Counted from the stretch's first letter, positions 1 to 9,356 are shown. The stretch is DNA of 64,000 bases from Fibrobacter succinogenes (GCA_902776765.1 CACYRP010000007.1:1-64000), one strand, 5' to 3'. The notes: generated by a model not told the origin, from the sequence alone. Program-made: numbers and translations.

Positions 1-222
1 GTTGAAAACAACGAATTCACCGACCTCTGCAGCCGTCACTTGTACGAACTCGCCGCCAACTGCGTGATGACCCAGTTGCTCCTCCGCGACGCCACCAAGT
101 CGCCTGAACTGTTCGACAAGAGCATGAAGGTGTACTTGAACCTCGCCGAAGCCGAAGTCGCAAAGCACTACAACTTTGTGAAGAGCGTGGATGTGGAAGC
201 GATGGAGAGCTACAGAAAGTAG
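1..222 (+). CDS. C-terminal fragment, probable acyl-CoA dehydrogenase family protein
   Basis: The reading frame is open from the first base and stops at 222, so only the last 73 residues are present. The fragment is all-helical in character. It carries a segment (LLLRDATKSPELFDKSMKVY followed by LAEAEVAKHY) that resembles the C-terminal helical domain of acyl-CoA dehydrogenases, which catalyse FAD-dependent alpha,beta-oxidation of acyl-CoA. This is a recognition from memory of the family's tail. The FAD-binding core and catalytic base lie outside the window and could not be checked. A strong hairpin terminator follows 108 bases downstream. Confidence 0.4.
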   Translation, partial: VENNEFTDLCSRHLYELAANCVMTQLLLRDATKSPELFDKSMKVYLNLAEAEVAKHYNFVKSVDVEAMESYRK

Positions 223-293
223 GAAGTAGACAGTGATTAGGGAATAATCGCGGCTACGCCGCCTACTAACGATAGTCGCGAAACCTACACTTT

Positions 294-319
294 GTCATCC
301 TGAGCGAAGTCGAAGGATC
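294..319. repeat. Dispersed intergenic repeat (GTCATCCTGA...GAAGGATC)
   Basis: The sequence GTCATCCTGAGCGAAG followed by TCGAAGGATC forms an imperfect hairpin. A longer relative lies at 16059-16093, and hairpins with related ends (CCTCGC/GCGAGGATGAC) occur near 1614-1637 and 40637-40660. It lies between genes, has no coding sense and is probably a small dispersed repeat family. Confidence 0.6.
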
Positions 320-329
320 TAAAAATTCA

Positions 330-360
330 GCCCCGGCTCATTGCGAGTCGGGGCTTATTT
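330..360. terminator. Probable bidirectional intrinsic terminator
   Basis: A GC-rich hairpin (GCCCCGGCTC, 5-base loop, GAGTCGGGGC, one mismatch) is followed by TTATTT. It sits between the convergent ends of the dehydrogenase fragment and the flavodoxin-like gene and could serve both strands. Confidence 0.7.
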
Positions 361-381
361 AGTTTCAACGTTCACACGCCA

Positions 382-915
382 TCATAGACTTTGTCCTAAT
401 TCAAAGGCTTTCTGGAGCGCATCACTGTTTCTGATATCGCCTTTGTCCTTTGCACCACGCACAAGCACCTGGCCCATATCTTCTAGTTTGAAAAAGTTCA
501 GACAAAGTTTATACTGCGTGAGGATGCTGTCGAACAGTTCCGGGAGCGACGCGGCACCGACCAAGAGCAACGCCATCTTGTGGATGTGAAATGTATCGCG
601 AATCGGATTGTGGAAGCGGTCGATGACCGCTTTCAGTTGCGCGCTCAAGCCGTAGAAATAAACTGGCGAAGCGATGACGAGCATTTCAGCCTTGGACATT
701 TTTTCGTAGATAATTTGCATGTCGTCTTTTTGGCAGCATTTGTGGTCATCGCGGGCAAAGCACGAATTGCAACCGATGCAAGGATTGACCTTGTATTCGT
801 GAACAGAAACGACCTCAACTTGGTGCTTTGGTGACGCGCCCTTCACAAACGATTCCACCAGCAAATCTGTATTGCCGCCCTTGCGCGGACTTCCCGAAAG
901 AATCAAAATATTCAT
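382..915 (-). CDS. Flavodoxin-like NADPH-dependent FMN reductase / iron-sulfur flavoprotein
   Basis: The 177-residue protein starts with the flavodoxin-fold phosphate loop MNILILSGSPRKGGNTD, which binds FMN phosphate. Around residues 50-65 it has a cysteine cluster (NPCIGCNSC..., then CC) typical of iron-sulfur flavoproteins of the NADPH-dependent FMN reductase family, and later the ASPVYFYGLSAQLKAVIDR segment. Such cytoplasmic proteins move electrons between nicotinamide or ferredoxin and small acceptors; the substrate here is unknown. The start at 915 is chosen because the flavodoxin motif begins exactly there and the upstream extension in the same frame is not conserved-looking. The next gene diverges from it with about 110 bases between the starts. 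Confidence 0.8.
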   Translation of the reverse strand: MNILILSGSPRKGGNTDLLVESFVKGASPKHQVEVVSVHEYKVNPCIGCNSCFARDDHKCCQKDDMQIIYEKMSKAEMLVIASPVYFYGLSAQLKAVIDRFHNPIRDTFHIHKMALLLVGAASLPELFDSILTQYKLCLNFFKLEDMGQVLVRGAKDKGDIRNSDALQKAFELGQSL

Positions 916-1025
916 ACCTAATCCACCGTCATATAGTTTGTTGCTACAATCTAAAAAAAAGGCAATAGCCATGTTACCACGGTCCATGGCAAGACTTTCT
1001 ATATTTGACACAAAGGACATATCGT

Positions 1026-1553
1026 ATGTGCAAACAATTTCTACTCTGCATCCTGTTTACCGTTTCTGTTTTATTCGCCGGTGAACGAGTCGATCATAAT
1101 GTGAGTTTCAGCTACGGAGTTTTCAACCTGACCGGAGGAAGCATCGTTGCAGGGAATGCCATTGCAGATTCTTTCGGTGCGGAAAACGAAAAGGACGACG
1201 TTAATCTTTTGACATTGAGTTCGTTCAATGTGGCATACGGATATCAGCTATGGGAAAAATTGGAAATCGGCGGGATACTGACTTATTCATACACCGGTTC
1301 TGGTTATAACTATCACTCCGTAACACTCATGCCTAAGGCTAAATTGAATTGGATTAACAAAATGGATTTTCGTTTTTATTCGCTATTGGCAATCGGTCCC
1401 ACATTCGGTTTCAACAGCGACAAGTTTGAAGTGGAAGCTTTATGGCAAGCATCCTTAGTCGGATTTGAGTTTGGAGACGACATTTCTTTCTTTTTTGAGC
1501 TCGGCGTTGGTCAGGCGGGCGGATTTGTAGCCGGCGTAAAGTTCGAGTTGTAG
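1026..1553 (+). CDS. Small exported protein, probably an outer-membrane beta-barrel
   Basis: The protein has 175 residues. The N-terminus (MCKQFLLCILFTVSVLFAGE) is a clear signal peptide with a cut near AGE. The rest alternates polar and hydrophobic residues in short strands rich in Gly and aromatic residues (GYQLWEKLEIGGILTYSYTG, FFFELGVGQAGGFVAGVKFEL) and ends in a strand closing with L, as small outer-membrane barrels do. ATG 1026 is preceded by AAAGGA 12-17 bases upstream. No specific family is recognised. It is divergent from the flavodoxin-like gene. Confidence 0.6.
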   Translation: MCKQFLLCILFTVSVLFAGERVDHNVSFSYGVFNLTGGSIVAGNAIADSFGAENEKDDVNLLTLSSFNVAYGYQLWEKLEIGGILTYSYTGSGYNYHSVTLMPKAKLNWINKMDFRFYSLLAIGPTFGFNSDKFEVEALWQASLVGFEFGDDISFFFELGVGQAGGFVAGVKFEL

Positions 1554-1835
1554 TTGGTTCACTACGCAAAAAATAATGGCGTTCCTCCCCAATGCCATTC
1601 AAGAAACAATGGTTCCTCGCATATGCGAGGATGACAGGTCGAAAAACTTAGCGACGGTATGAAGGCCAAAGACATTGCAGCCAAATTACTTGGGAATACG
1701 CGAGCCGCCCCCCCCTGCGCGGACCGGCTCGCCCGTGCGGTTCTCGGGAAGGGTGCTTAAAATCCACAAAATACCGGAGATTAGCCAACTTGCTTGGTGT
1801 TTCACGCGCAATAAAGAGCTATCTTTGCATACGAA
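1554..1835. other. Gene-poor stretch with a palindrome
   Basis: About 280 bases without a convincing gene. It holds an 18-base palindrome (TCCTCGCATATGCGAGGA at 1614-1631) followed by ATGAC, related to the dispersed repeat at 294-319. A run of C and a GC-rich stretch lie near 1700-1750. A short frame reading GMKAKDIAAKLLGN near 1650-1695 looks helix-turn-helix-like but is too short to call. Confidence 0.4.
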
Positions 1836-2201
1836 ATGGAACTGATCAAAAATTACGACATTAGAGTTTTGTGCAATCCCGGTGTGGAATCGGCGCAATT
1901 GCTCACGCCCGACAATAGCAGGTCCGAAAAGGTTTCGGTCACAAAGGTTTCTGTAATGCCGGGTGCAGAGCAGCCTCGTCACAAGCATTATACATCAGAG
2001 CAGGTCTGGGTTGCCATCCAGGGTTGCGGCGTTCTTTTGTTAGCAGACGACAAAGAAGTGCCGTTTGAAGCAGGCGATGTTGTCCGTTTTTCGGAAAAGG
2101 AAATTCACGGGCTCAAGAACATGGGTTCCGATATTTTCGAATACATTTCTATCAGCACGCCGCCGATGAATTTTGCATACGCGTACATGCACGAGAGATA
2201 A
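1836..2201 (+). CDS. Cupin-domain protein
   Basis: The 121-residue protein is a single cupin barrel. Motif 1 has the metal-binding pattern around residues 50-70 (PGAEQPRHKHYTSEQVWVAIQG: His, His, Glu) and motif 2 includes GDVVRFSEKEIHGLKN. Stand-alone cupins of this size often bind a divalent metal, but function cannot be deduced. No signal peptide is present, so it should be cytoplasmic. No strong ribosome-binding site precedes ATG 1836. It converges on rseP with a terminator hairpin between them. Confidence 0.75.
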   Translation: MELIKNYDIRVLCNPGVESAQLLTPDNSRSEKVSVTKVSVMPGAEQPRHKHYTSEQVWVAIQGCGVLLLADDKEVPFEAGDVVRFSEKEIHGLKNMGSDIFEYISISTPPMNFAYAYMHER

Positions 2202-2232
2202 AAAAAGGCGGCCGAGGCCGCCATTATTATTT
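2201..2232. terminator. Intrinsic terminator between cupin gene and rseP
   Basis: A perfect GC-rich inverted repeat (GGCGGCC / GGCCGCC at 2207-2222) is flanked by A7 on the left and ATTATTATTT on the right. It reads as a terminator in both directions, best on the minus strand, where the hairpin is followed by a T run. Confidence 0.75.
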
Positions 2233-2288
2233 CAGATTTTTCGACTTCGCTCCGCACAGGATGCACGATCCCGTGAGCACTTGCATTA

Positions 2289-3671
2289 TTATTTCAAGAA
2301 GAGCGAAATTTTCCCGAAATCCAGAATTGTGATGAACACGAAGAAGCTGATGAAGAAGGCTGCCGCGACGTTCTGGATTACGGATTGAGTTTTGAGGCTC
2401 AGCGGCTTGCCGCGCACTTTTTCGATTCCGAGGAACATAAGCAAACCACCATCTGTAATTGCAAGCGGGAGCAAGTTCATTACGCCCAAGTTAATGCTGA
2501 TTAGCGCAAGGAGCATAAGGAAGTCTTGGAAACCGCTCATCCACACGTTGCCCATCACGGCGACAATGGAGACCGGGCCGGAGAACGCATCGACTTTAAC
2601 TTGTCCTTGGAACAAGCGCTTGAAATAGCGGAATATGCTCGTAGTCATTTTCCAGCTGGTTGCGCAAGTTTTTTCGAAAGCTTCAATCGGGCCGCGGCGC
2701 ACGAGATGCGTTTCGCTGAACATCACGTACCCCATCTGGATTCCGACGATGTAGCGTTTGAATTCTTCGCTATAGGCTGGAGTCATTTTCACGTTGACTT
2801 TTTCGCCACCGCGCATGAGCGTCACGCTGACTTCGGCACCTTTAGAGCCATCAATCAATCGGACAACATCTTCGTAACGCGAAATGTGTTCGCCGTTGAT
2901 TTCGAAAATGGTATCGCCGCGCATGATGCCCGCCTTTTGAGCAGCAGAGCCTTCTTTCGGCGGCAAGCGTACAATCACGCGGTTACGCGGATAAATGCCG
3001 ATATCGCCAATGCCCATCTTGATGGGTTCAGAAGTCGAATCCATAGCGGGAATCACAAGCTCTTGCGGAACAACCTTGATGGAAAGCGGCTCCCCACCGC
3101 GATGCACTTCGAGCATGACGTCGGCACCGAGGCTTACGCCAATTTGTTCGCGAAAATCATCCCACCCTTGAGTTTCCTTGCCATTGATTGCAGTAATCGT
3201 ATCGCCCGGCTGGATGCCCGCTATTTCGGCAGAAGAATTTTTAGCCACAAAACCGATAATGAGGCTCTTGTTGTCGGGTTCTTGAACGCCGACCATGTAG
3301 AGGAAAATCAAGAGGATAAAAGCAAAGACAATGTTGACGAAGGGGCCTGCAAAAGCAATCGCGGCGCGCGCGCCCACGGACTTTCCCAAAAAATCATCTT
3401 GCGACGGGAGCTTGCCCTCTTCGATGCTGTCGGGATTTTCACCCGCCATCGCCACGTAACCACCAAAGGGAATCGCAGAAATGCAGTATTCGGTTTCGCC
3501 TTTTTTGAAGCGGAAAAGTTTTTTGCCAAAGCCCACCGAGAATGTATTCACGCGAACCTTGTTCCACTTGGCGACAATAAAATGCCCCAATTCATGGATG
3601 GTCACAAGGAAGCTCAGGGCCAACAGCCCCAAGACAAACATCAAAAAATTGTTCAAAATACTCGACATCAT
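2289..3671 (-). CDS. rseP: Site-2 intramembrane zinc metalloprotease RseP
   Basis: The 460-residue polytopic inner-membrane protease has the zinc motif HELGH in the first transmembrane helix (about residue 27). Two PDZ domains follow (GIQPGDTITAINGKETQGWDDF and GIMRGDTIFEINGEHISRYEDV), then the C-terminal membrane motif NLLPLAITDGG, whose Asp is the third zinc ligand (usual form N-P-x-P-x-LDGG). Family members cut transmembrane anti-sigma factors or clear signal peptide remnants. Length is normal for RseP with two PDZ domains. Two ATG codons occur at the start (3671 and 3668). It appears to be transcribed alone, without the dxr or bamA neighbours seen in many bacteria. Confidence 0.92.
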   Translation of the reverse strand: MMSSILNNFLMFVLGLLALSFLVTIHELGHFIVAKWNKVRVNTFSVGFGKKLFRFKKGETEYCISAIPFGGYVAMAGENPDSIEEGKLPSQDDFLGKSVGARAAIAFAGPFVNIVFAFILLIFLYMVGVQEPDNKSLIIGFVAKNSSAEIAGIQPGDTITAINGKETQGWDDFREQIGVSLGADVMLEVHRGGEPLSIKVVPQELVIPAMDSTSEPIKMGIGDIGIYPRNRVIVRLPPKEGSAAQKAGIMRGDTIFEINGEHISRYEDVVRLIDGSKGAEVSVTLMRGGEKVNVKMTPAYSEEFKRYIVGIQMGYVMFSETHLVRRGPIEAFEKTCATSWKMTTSIFRYFKRLFQGQVKVDAFSGPVSIVAVMGNVWMSGFQDFLMLLALISINLGVMNLLPLAITDGGLLMFLGIEKVRGKPLSLKTQSVIQNVAAAFFISFFVFITILDFGKISLFLK

Positions 3672-3793
3672 GTTGACAATTTAGAAAACCTATAACGAGC
3701 AAAAATATTGCAAACATGTAAAAAATAAACTTTTTCGACTTTTTGCACTAAGTTTGCTATTTTAAAAAAGAATACATCTACCAAGGTTAAAAA

Positions 3794-4351
3794 ATGAAAT
3801 ACTTTGCAAATACACTCTGCAGCGTGCTTTTCTTTGGAATCTCTGCATTTTCACAACATGAACCCAAACCTGTAGATACGATCATCTGTTACGACTTAAG
3901 CCATTCTGGATTTGTCGAAATCAACGAAAAATCTTTTAACGACTTGTTTTTCAATTTAAAGAACAACTCTATTTTTAGCGTTCCCCATTCCATTACAATC
4001 GATGGAACGATAAATACGGTTGACAATAACGCCACATTACAAGATATCAACGGAAAAAAAATCGGCCTACCCATCATTGGAATCACCAACACCGAGTCTT
4101 CTAAAAATACAATCAATCGAATGAAAGTTATTTCAATAAAAGACTACAAGGTTTCCAACTCAGATAAAGCCGACTCGCTAATGCTAAAGGCGTTTAATCC
4201 CCAGCAGATTTACATTCCCCAAACAATGAATGTAAACGCCGGGGATCATATTATCATCACCAATTACTCAGCCTTTTTGAACGACACCTGTTATACAGGA
4301 GTAAAAAGTCGTCAAAAGGCTTTTGTATTTGGCAACTTCAAGAAGGATTAA
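3794..4351 (+). CDS. Secreted protein of unknown function, paralogue of 9539-10198
   Basis: The protein has 185 residues with an N-terminal signal peptide (MKYFANTLCSVLFFGISAFS, cut before QHEP). The mature part is not a family I recognise. It is clearly related to the product of 9539-10198: both have EPKP near the mature N-terminus, then D-x-IIC, HSGF/HTGF, EK.F, I.I.GTI, MK.ISI, DS.MLK.F, IP and the near-identical NDTCY.G..-RQKA.V.G ending. Two conserved Cys (IIC and DTCY) could form a disulfide. AAGG lies 8 bases before the ATG. Its stop codon overlaps the stop of the convergent CLCA-like gene. Confidence 0.7.
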   Translation: MKYFANTLCSVLFFGISAFSQHEPKPVDTIICYDLSHSGFVEINEKSFNDLFFNLKNNSIFSVPHSITIDGTINTVDNNATLQDINGKKIGLPIIGITNTESSKNTINRMKVISIKDYKVSNSDKADSLMLKAFNPQQIYIPQTMNVNAGDHIIITNYSAFLNDTCYTGVKSRQKAFVFGNFKKD

Positions 4352-7300
4352 AACACGACGTCATAGTTACCGTTAAACGCCAAGTTCATCGACTGTCCGG
4401 ACACCCAGGCATTCATGCGGAACGGGCGCCCTTCAAGGTTCGTCAACTTGAACACATAGCGAGTACCCGAGGCGTAATTAAACGTTTTCGAGAAGTCCCA
4501 GTCCGTCAACGGATAAGTCGTATTCGAGTACACGAGCTTGCCCGACAGCGGAGCGCCATCCAAAGCGTAGAGGCTGATCTTCACAGATGCCGGTGTCCAA
4601 TTCTGCGGGAAATCGACAACTTCGATCCATACCGTGCCCGTCGTAGAGACCACAACGGAGCCATCGACAGACAAACGAATCGGATTCGAAGAAGAGCAAC
4701 CCGGCTGTCCTGGGCACTGCAAATCGATGGTTTCCACATCGTTTTCAATCAGGTTGCCCGAGAAGCGCAAGTCATCGACCCAAATACGATCAGCGGAGTT
4801 CAACACAATCTGGAAGCGGACATCAGAATGCATTTCAGAAAGTAACGTCATTGCCTGCTGCGGAACAGTGAACTCATACGTTGTCCAAGCGTTGAACGAG
4901 GACTGAATCGTAGCGTTCGTGCCCAACTGGATTCTCTTATTTGCCGACGGAACATTGATCCACAATTCAACCGTACCCAACCAATACTGGTTTTGAGAAG
5001 AGCCCGGAACATAGAGGTTCAAGCTCATCTTGTCACCGATAACCTTCATGTCGGCAGTCGAAACACTACGGCTTTCGATAATCTTCCATCCGGAAACAGT
5101 CGAGAGGCTGTACGAACCTTCGCTCTTAATATTTCCATCAAGTGCGATAGTAGAGTTGTCAGAATGCCAATCAGCAATGTTTTCGAAACGACCAACTTCA
5201 AGCGAAGCACCTTCGGTTTCAAGCAAGAGCAAGTTGTAGCTTGCGCCGGCAGAATGAGTTCCACTGACAACAATAACATTTCCAGGAGCAGCCAACGTAG
5301 AGCTCAAGGAGAACACGTTTCTGCCACTTGTATTGGCAACAACATTTGCAGAATACAACGGAGTATTCATATCACGCTGATCAAATACTTCAACCTTTTG
5401 AATCGAAGAAAGATTTGCCGATTGCAAGACCAAAGAGTAATTCTTAGAAGACTTGGTTCCCACAATCTTAAACTTATCTTCATCAGCACCCTGCTGCAAG
5501 AAGCCAGCAACAGAAACTTCCGGCTGAATTGTAGTTACATCATCTTCTGTGCAGCAATTGCTTACAACAAACTGACCATTGCGAATAACTTCAAACGGGT
5601 TCTTATCCGTCTTCTTCACGAAGGCGATGGAATCCGGAAGGCTAGTACCTCTTCTCACTGTATGGGCTTTCTTCTGCTTATTCGAAAGGGACACTTCCCA
5701 CTGGTATGAACCATTAGACATGATATTCGGCAAATAGCCAAAGTAAATGCCATCACCAGCCAAGGCATCGCCATGGGTACCATCGTCATAAAGATTAAAC
5801 TGCGAAGTAGTGCCGTTAGGATCGGTCAACTTACCCGTGGCAGTGACACCAGCAAGGATACCATCCTTTCCAGAAACCGATGCTGTAAAGCTAGCCTGTT
5901 CCGGCCACTTGTAAGGAGCTTCCGGCTTCATGCCAATGCTCATGCCATAAGTAGCGCGCTTTTCAAATGCCAACGTTCTAAAGTCGAGTTGCTGAGACGA
6001 CATATTATTCTTGATTGTAATCATCGACGTAGAATTCTGCTGCAAGGTAATCGAATCTACGTCTGCAATAAAGTAATTCACATTATTCAAAGTGAATGTT
6101 TCCTTGCTAAATGTAAGGTTCGCACCATTACTAGACATTACAGCAATCGGATTCGATCGTGCAGCGCCCGTATAAGAACCGTAAATACGCACTCTGCCAA
6201 CTTTTCTCGGAACATAAATATTCGAAGATGTTGCAGACGCATTCAAAACAGCAGCGGCAATCTGTTCAACACCCACGGTGTTAGCAAATACAGAAGCAGT
6301 TGCAGCATTGGCATTCAACACCAGATTTTCTTGCTGGTCGTAGAAGGTACCACCCGTTTCAGCAGCCATAAGAGCCAATCCAACCTTATCAGCATCAGAG
6401 CCATAAGCAAATGTATGTATAGCCACATTCTTAGACTTAGACAATTCAACAACTTTCGCACTATTCATCTTCGTACTTGCATTATCCAAACCATCAGAAA
6501 TAACATACAACATCTTCAAGCTAGCCTGATTGCTCGTAAATGCGTTCAAAGCCGTACCAATGGCATCGTACATAGCAGTGGTACCGCCAGTAGTCACACC
6601 CGAGATAGCACTGTAAATACTACTCTTATTCGGATTGCTCTGAAGATGATACACTTCAGTAACTTTATTATCAAACGCAAAAACGCCAACACTTACGTTA
6701 TTTGCATTATAGCCAGATCCAGTTCCCAAGAAACCGGTCGCTACATACTTAGAAGCAAGTTGAGCCTGTTGCATCTTATTATTCTTAGACATGCTTCCCG
6801 AATGATCCAAGACCACAATAATTTCGGTCTTCACGCCATCCATCCACATGATATTCAAATGCTTACGAGTTTCCTTAATATATTGAGTTTCCGTTTTACC
6901 GGCAAGTTCAACTTTCATATAAGGCAATTCAACATCTTTTGTATTGCAATAGCCAGCCTGTCTCCATGTAGCATGGCTTGCATCCCATGTACCCGTATTA
7001 TCATTATAATTGAGATAATGCGTTTTGGTAACGTAACGATCATTAGCCTTCGGAGCGCGGTTGATAAGCGACTTGAACCAGAAACGATTCCATCCGCCCC
7101 AGGACTTGTAAATCACATCGTTGGCAGGATTAGACACAACCGTTTCCCATCCGGAGAACGACTTGCCCTTTGCATTTTTATATATCACACCCTGCATCGA
7201 ATTTGTATTGAAATTAAATTTGGTGCTCAAGTTTGCCCACTGCCACGGTATTGAAGCGCCGCTTCCGCATGCTCCAAACTTGAAATAGCCCAAAGGCCAT

Positions 7301-8217
7301 TGCGTATTTTGAATCGTATGGGCCGTAGCACCTGCAGCACTAGGCAAAGAAACGCCCCAATTTCCGCTACCGGCACTTGTAATATTCACCTTATTTCCAC
7401 TAGGATTCCTCAAGGAGAAAGACACAGACGGAGAACCATCTTGCGCCCATTCGAGTTCATCAATAGTCATATAGCCATTAGCAAGCCATACAGAACTTGT
7501 AGGAGCCGTCCACGTTCCGGACGGAATCGAGCCACCATTCGGGACAAAATAGATTTGCTGTCCATTATGGAGTGCGTCCAACGAGCTTGATTCATAGGAA
7601 TTATCAGACAAAACATCTATTCGGATTTTGTCTGTCGTCGGATTTGCGGAAACCGCAACATTATTATAAAAATCCGACGGATCCGGAATAAACGAGACCG
7701 TTCCGTATTCATCGCCTAACCCATAAAGGTAATGCATCGATTCATGCGTAAGCGTCATTCCAAAATGGAACTGTTGCATTGCATTATTTGTACGGAATTC
7801 ATAATCAGGATCGCCAGAAACCCAAGCATCCGACACAATCAAGTTTCCAGATGGCGAATTGAACCCAGCAACATTCGCACGAGGCCATTCATTTAAAATG
7901 CGCCATTGGACATCGCAACCTTTAGAATTCGTGGTTCCCGTAAAAATTCGGATATTGCCCAAATAGTTACCGCCATTGGACATTTCGTACAAGCCATCGG
8001 CCCAGTACTTGATAATGTTTTCATAGCGTTCTCTGGACTTTGCCGGATCGGAGCTTCCTTGAACAGGGTTTTGTTCTAGACAAACTGTCAAGTCAACAGC
8101 TTCTTCTGACGGTTGGCCGCTTGCATCCCAAGCGACCGTACGAACCATACTAAACGGGCTTTTCCCCGCAAACAAGAATGCAGCAGAAAAAGCAACCACG
8201 CAGGTTATTTTTTTCAT
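4348..8217 (-). CDS. Large secreted CLCA-like protein: zincin domain plus von Willebrand A domain
   Basis: The protein has 1289 residues and a signal peptide (MKKITCVVAFSAAFLFAGKS). Around residues 157-171 it has THESMHYLYGLGDEYG, a zinc-protease motif of form HExxHxxxGxxDEY. This is the motif of the N-terminal domain of animal CLCA proteins (HEWAHLRWGVFDEY). A von Willebrand A domain follows at about 464-640 with an intact MIDAS (DHSGSMS, then TGGTTAM and SDGLDN). After it comes a beta domain with LYDDGTHGDALAGDGIY, as in CLCA and related surface proteins. Towards the C-terminus lies a jelly-roll-like segment (about 1035-1170, WHSDNSTIALDG...IWVDDLRFSG) that could bind carbohydrate. The same order of zincin, vWA and DDG domain supports CLCA-like architecture; self-cleavage or protease activity is inference. 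GGAGG precedes the ATG. It is probably extracellular or surface-bound. Confidence 0.8.
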   Translation of the reverse strand: MKKITCVVAFSAAFLFAGKSPFSMVRTVAWDASGQPSEEAVDLTVCLEQNPVQGSSDPAKSRERYENIIKYWADGLYEMSNGGNYLGNIRIFTGTTNSKGCDVQWRILNEWPRANVAGFNSPSGNLIVSDAWVSGDPDYEFRTNNAMQQFHFGMTLTHESMHYLYGLGDEYGTVSFIPDPSDFYNNVAVSANPTTDKIRIDVLSDNSYESSSLDALHNGQQIYFVPNGGSIPSGTWTAPTSSVWLANGYMTIDELEWAQDGSPSVSFSLRNPSGNKVNITSAGSGNWGVSLPSAAGATAHTIQNTQWPLGYFKFGACGSGASIPWQWANLSTKFNFNTNSMQGVIYKNAKGKSFSGWETVVSNPANDVIYKSWGGWNRFWFKSLINRAPKANDRYVTKTHYLNYNDNTGTWDASHATWRQAGYCNTKDVELPYMKVELAGKTETQYIKETRKHLNIMWMDGVKTEIIVVLDHSGSMSKNNKMQQAQLASKYVATGFLGTGSGYNANNVSVGVFAFDNKVTEVYHLQSNPNKSSIYSAISGVTTGGTTAMYDAIGTALNAFTSNQASLKMLYVISDGLDNASTKMNSAKVVELSKSKNVAIHTFAYGSDADKVGLALMAAETGGTFYDQQENLVLNANAATASVFANTVGVEQIAAAVLNASATSSNIYVPRKVGRVRIYGSYTGAARSNPIAVMSSNGANLTFSKETFTLNNVNYFIADVDSITLQQNSTSMITIKNNMSSQQLDFRTLAFEKRATYGMSIGMKPEAPYKWPEQASFTASVSGKDGILAGVTATGKLTDPNGTTSQFNLYDDGTHGDALAGDGIYFGYLPNIMSNGSYQWEVSLSNKQKKAHTVRRGTSLPDSIAFVKKTDKNPFEVIRNGQFVVSNCCTEDDVTTIQPEVSVAGFLQQGADEDKFKIVGTKSSKNYSLVLQSANLSSIQKVEVFDQRDMNTPLYSANVVANTSGRNVFSLSSTLAAPGNVIVVSGTHSAGASYNLLLLETEGASLEVGRFENIADWHSDNSTIALDGNIKSEGSYSLSTVSGWKIIESRSVSTADMKVIGDKMSLNLYVPGSSQNQYWLGTVELWINVPSANKRIQLGTNATIQSSFNAWTTYEFTVPQQAMTLLSEMHSDVRFQIVLNSADRIWVDDLRFSGNLIENDVETIDLQCPGQPGCSSSNPIRLSVDGSVVVSTTGTVWIEVVDFPQNWTPASVKISLYALDGAPLSGKLVYSNTTYPLTDWDFSKTFNYASGTRYVFKLTNLEGRPFRMNAWVSGQSMNLAFNGNYDVVF

Positions 8218-8543
8218 TGATCCACCTCCAAAATATAAGTGTAAGTGATAGAGACCAAAAATTTACTATAAATTTCTATAAGTTTGTCATTAAAGATCAA
8301 AAATTTATGTAAAAATTTATTTAAAAAAATACAAACAATATTTCTCAAATTTTTATTATCTTATTATCTAAAATTTAGATTAACTTATAAATAATACATT
8401 ATCCGAAATTAAAACCAGCAATTTCAGATTGTATAATAAGCTAGTCCATTACAGAGTAACGAATGAGAATAGAACTTTATTACAAAGTTCACATTTATTG
8501 CTATAATCAAAATTTATTCAAAACACCAAAAAAGGGAGCAAAA
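8218..8543. other. A/T-rich divergent promoter region
   Basis: About 325 bases between the CLCA-like gene (minus) and the PDZ gene (plus). It is extremely A/T-rich with no credible reading frame. It must contain both promoters, but I see no unambiguous -35/-10 pair, operator or RNA structure. Confidence 0.5.
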
Positions 8544-9356
8544 ATGAATAAACTCAATAAAGTCGTTTTCACCACAATCATTTCAGCATGCGCTGCAATG
8601 GCAAACGAAAGCTTCGGGGGAATCGGAATTTCTTTCCAGCAAGAAAACGATGGTATCAAAATTCTTGACATCATTCCCAACACCCCCGCTGCAGAAAGCA
8701 AGCTTCAAGTCAGCGACAAGATTATTGCGGTTGACGGGATTTCACTTAAAGGGAAATCCGTTGATGACACAAAGCAATTGCTTCGCGGCCCCAAGAATAA
8801 GCCCATAGAAGTGACATATGTGAGCAATGGCGAAACATATTCGACCATTCTTTCTCGCGTTCAAATCACGGTCAAGTCCCTCGACCAGAAGGATATCGAA
8901 AACTGGTACGGCGACAAGAAAGAGCTCAATTCTAGTGAAATTGAGACATACGCTTCAGCAACAGAAGGCGACAAGAAGCTACTGGCCGTTCTTCAAAAGG
9001 GCGCCGTACTCCAAGACAAGGAAGCTACATCCGCTAAAAATTTGGACGGCGTTTACGCGGAAAAAGCAAAAGCGGCTCCAGTAAAAACAACCGCTGCGAA
9101 GCCAATTTCAAACAACATAGCAGCATTAAAGAGCTTTGACCGCAAGAACATCGCATTTGATTTGAAGGAAGCGGGCAAGACAACAGTCACCATCACCAAC
9201 GTCGATGGCAAGCAAATTGCCCAATTCAGCTTAAAAGACGCAAAGGCAGGCTATAATACAATTTCATGGAATGGCGAAAAAGTTCCTAACGGAAGCTACA
9301 CTGTATCCATAGATTACAACAGCAGCACAAGCGGAACAGTCGTCACTCTGAAATAA
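8544..9356 (+). CDS. Secreted PDZ-domain protein with a FlgD-like C-terminal Ig domain
   Basis: The protein has 270 residues. Its parts are a signal peptide (MNKLNKVVFTTIISACAAMA), a PDZ domain at about 24-95 (GGIGISFQQENDGIKILDII, then GKSVDDTKQLLRGP), a charged middle region, and a C-terminal Ig-like domain. The last (VTITNVDGKQIAQFSL ... GYNTISWNGEKVPNGSYTVSI) has the pattern of FlgD-type Ig domains, used in several phyla as a C-terminal sorting or scaffold module on secreted proteins. No protease domain is attached, so it may bind C-termini as an adaptor in the periplasm or on the surface. The start is chosen at 8544 because AAAGGGAG sits 6 bases upstream and the signal peptide begins there. 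Confidence 0.75.
   Translation: MNKLNKVVFTTIISACAAMANESFGGIGISFQQENDGIKILDIIPNTPAAESKLQVSDKIIAVDGISLKGKSVDDTKQLLRGPKNKPIEVTYVSNGETYSTILSRVQITVKSLDQKDIENWYGDKKELNSSEIETYASATEGDKKLLAVLQKGAVLQDKEATSAKNLDGVYAEKAKAAPVKTTAAKPISNNIAALKSFDRKNIAFDLKEAGKTTVTITNVDGKQIAQFSLKDAKAGYNTISWNGEKVPNGSYTVSIDYNSSTSGTVVTLK

Noticed and set aside
1686-1988. 100-codon minus-strand frame overlapping the cupin gene start
   Set aside because: No motif or start signal; it overlaps a convincing cupin frame on the other strand and a poly-C region.
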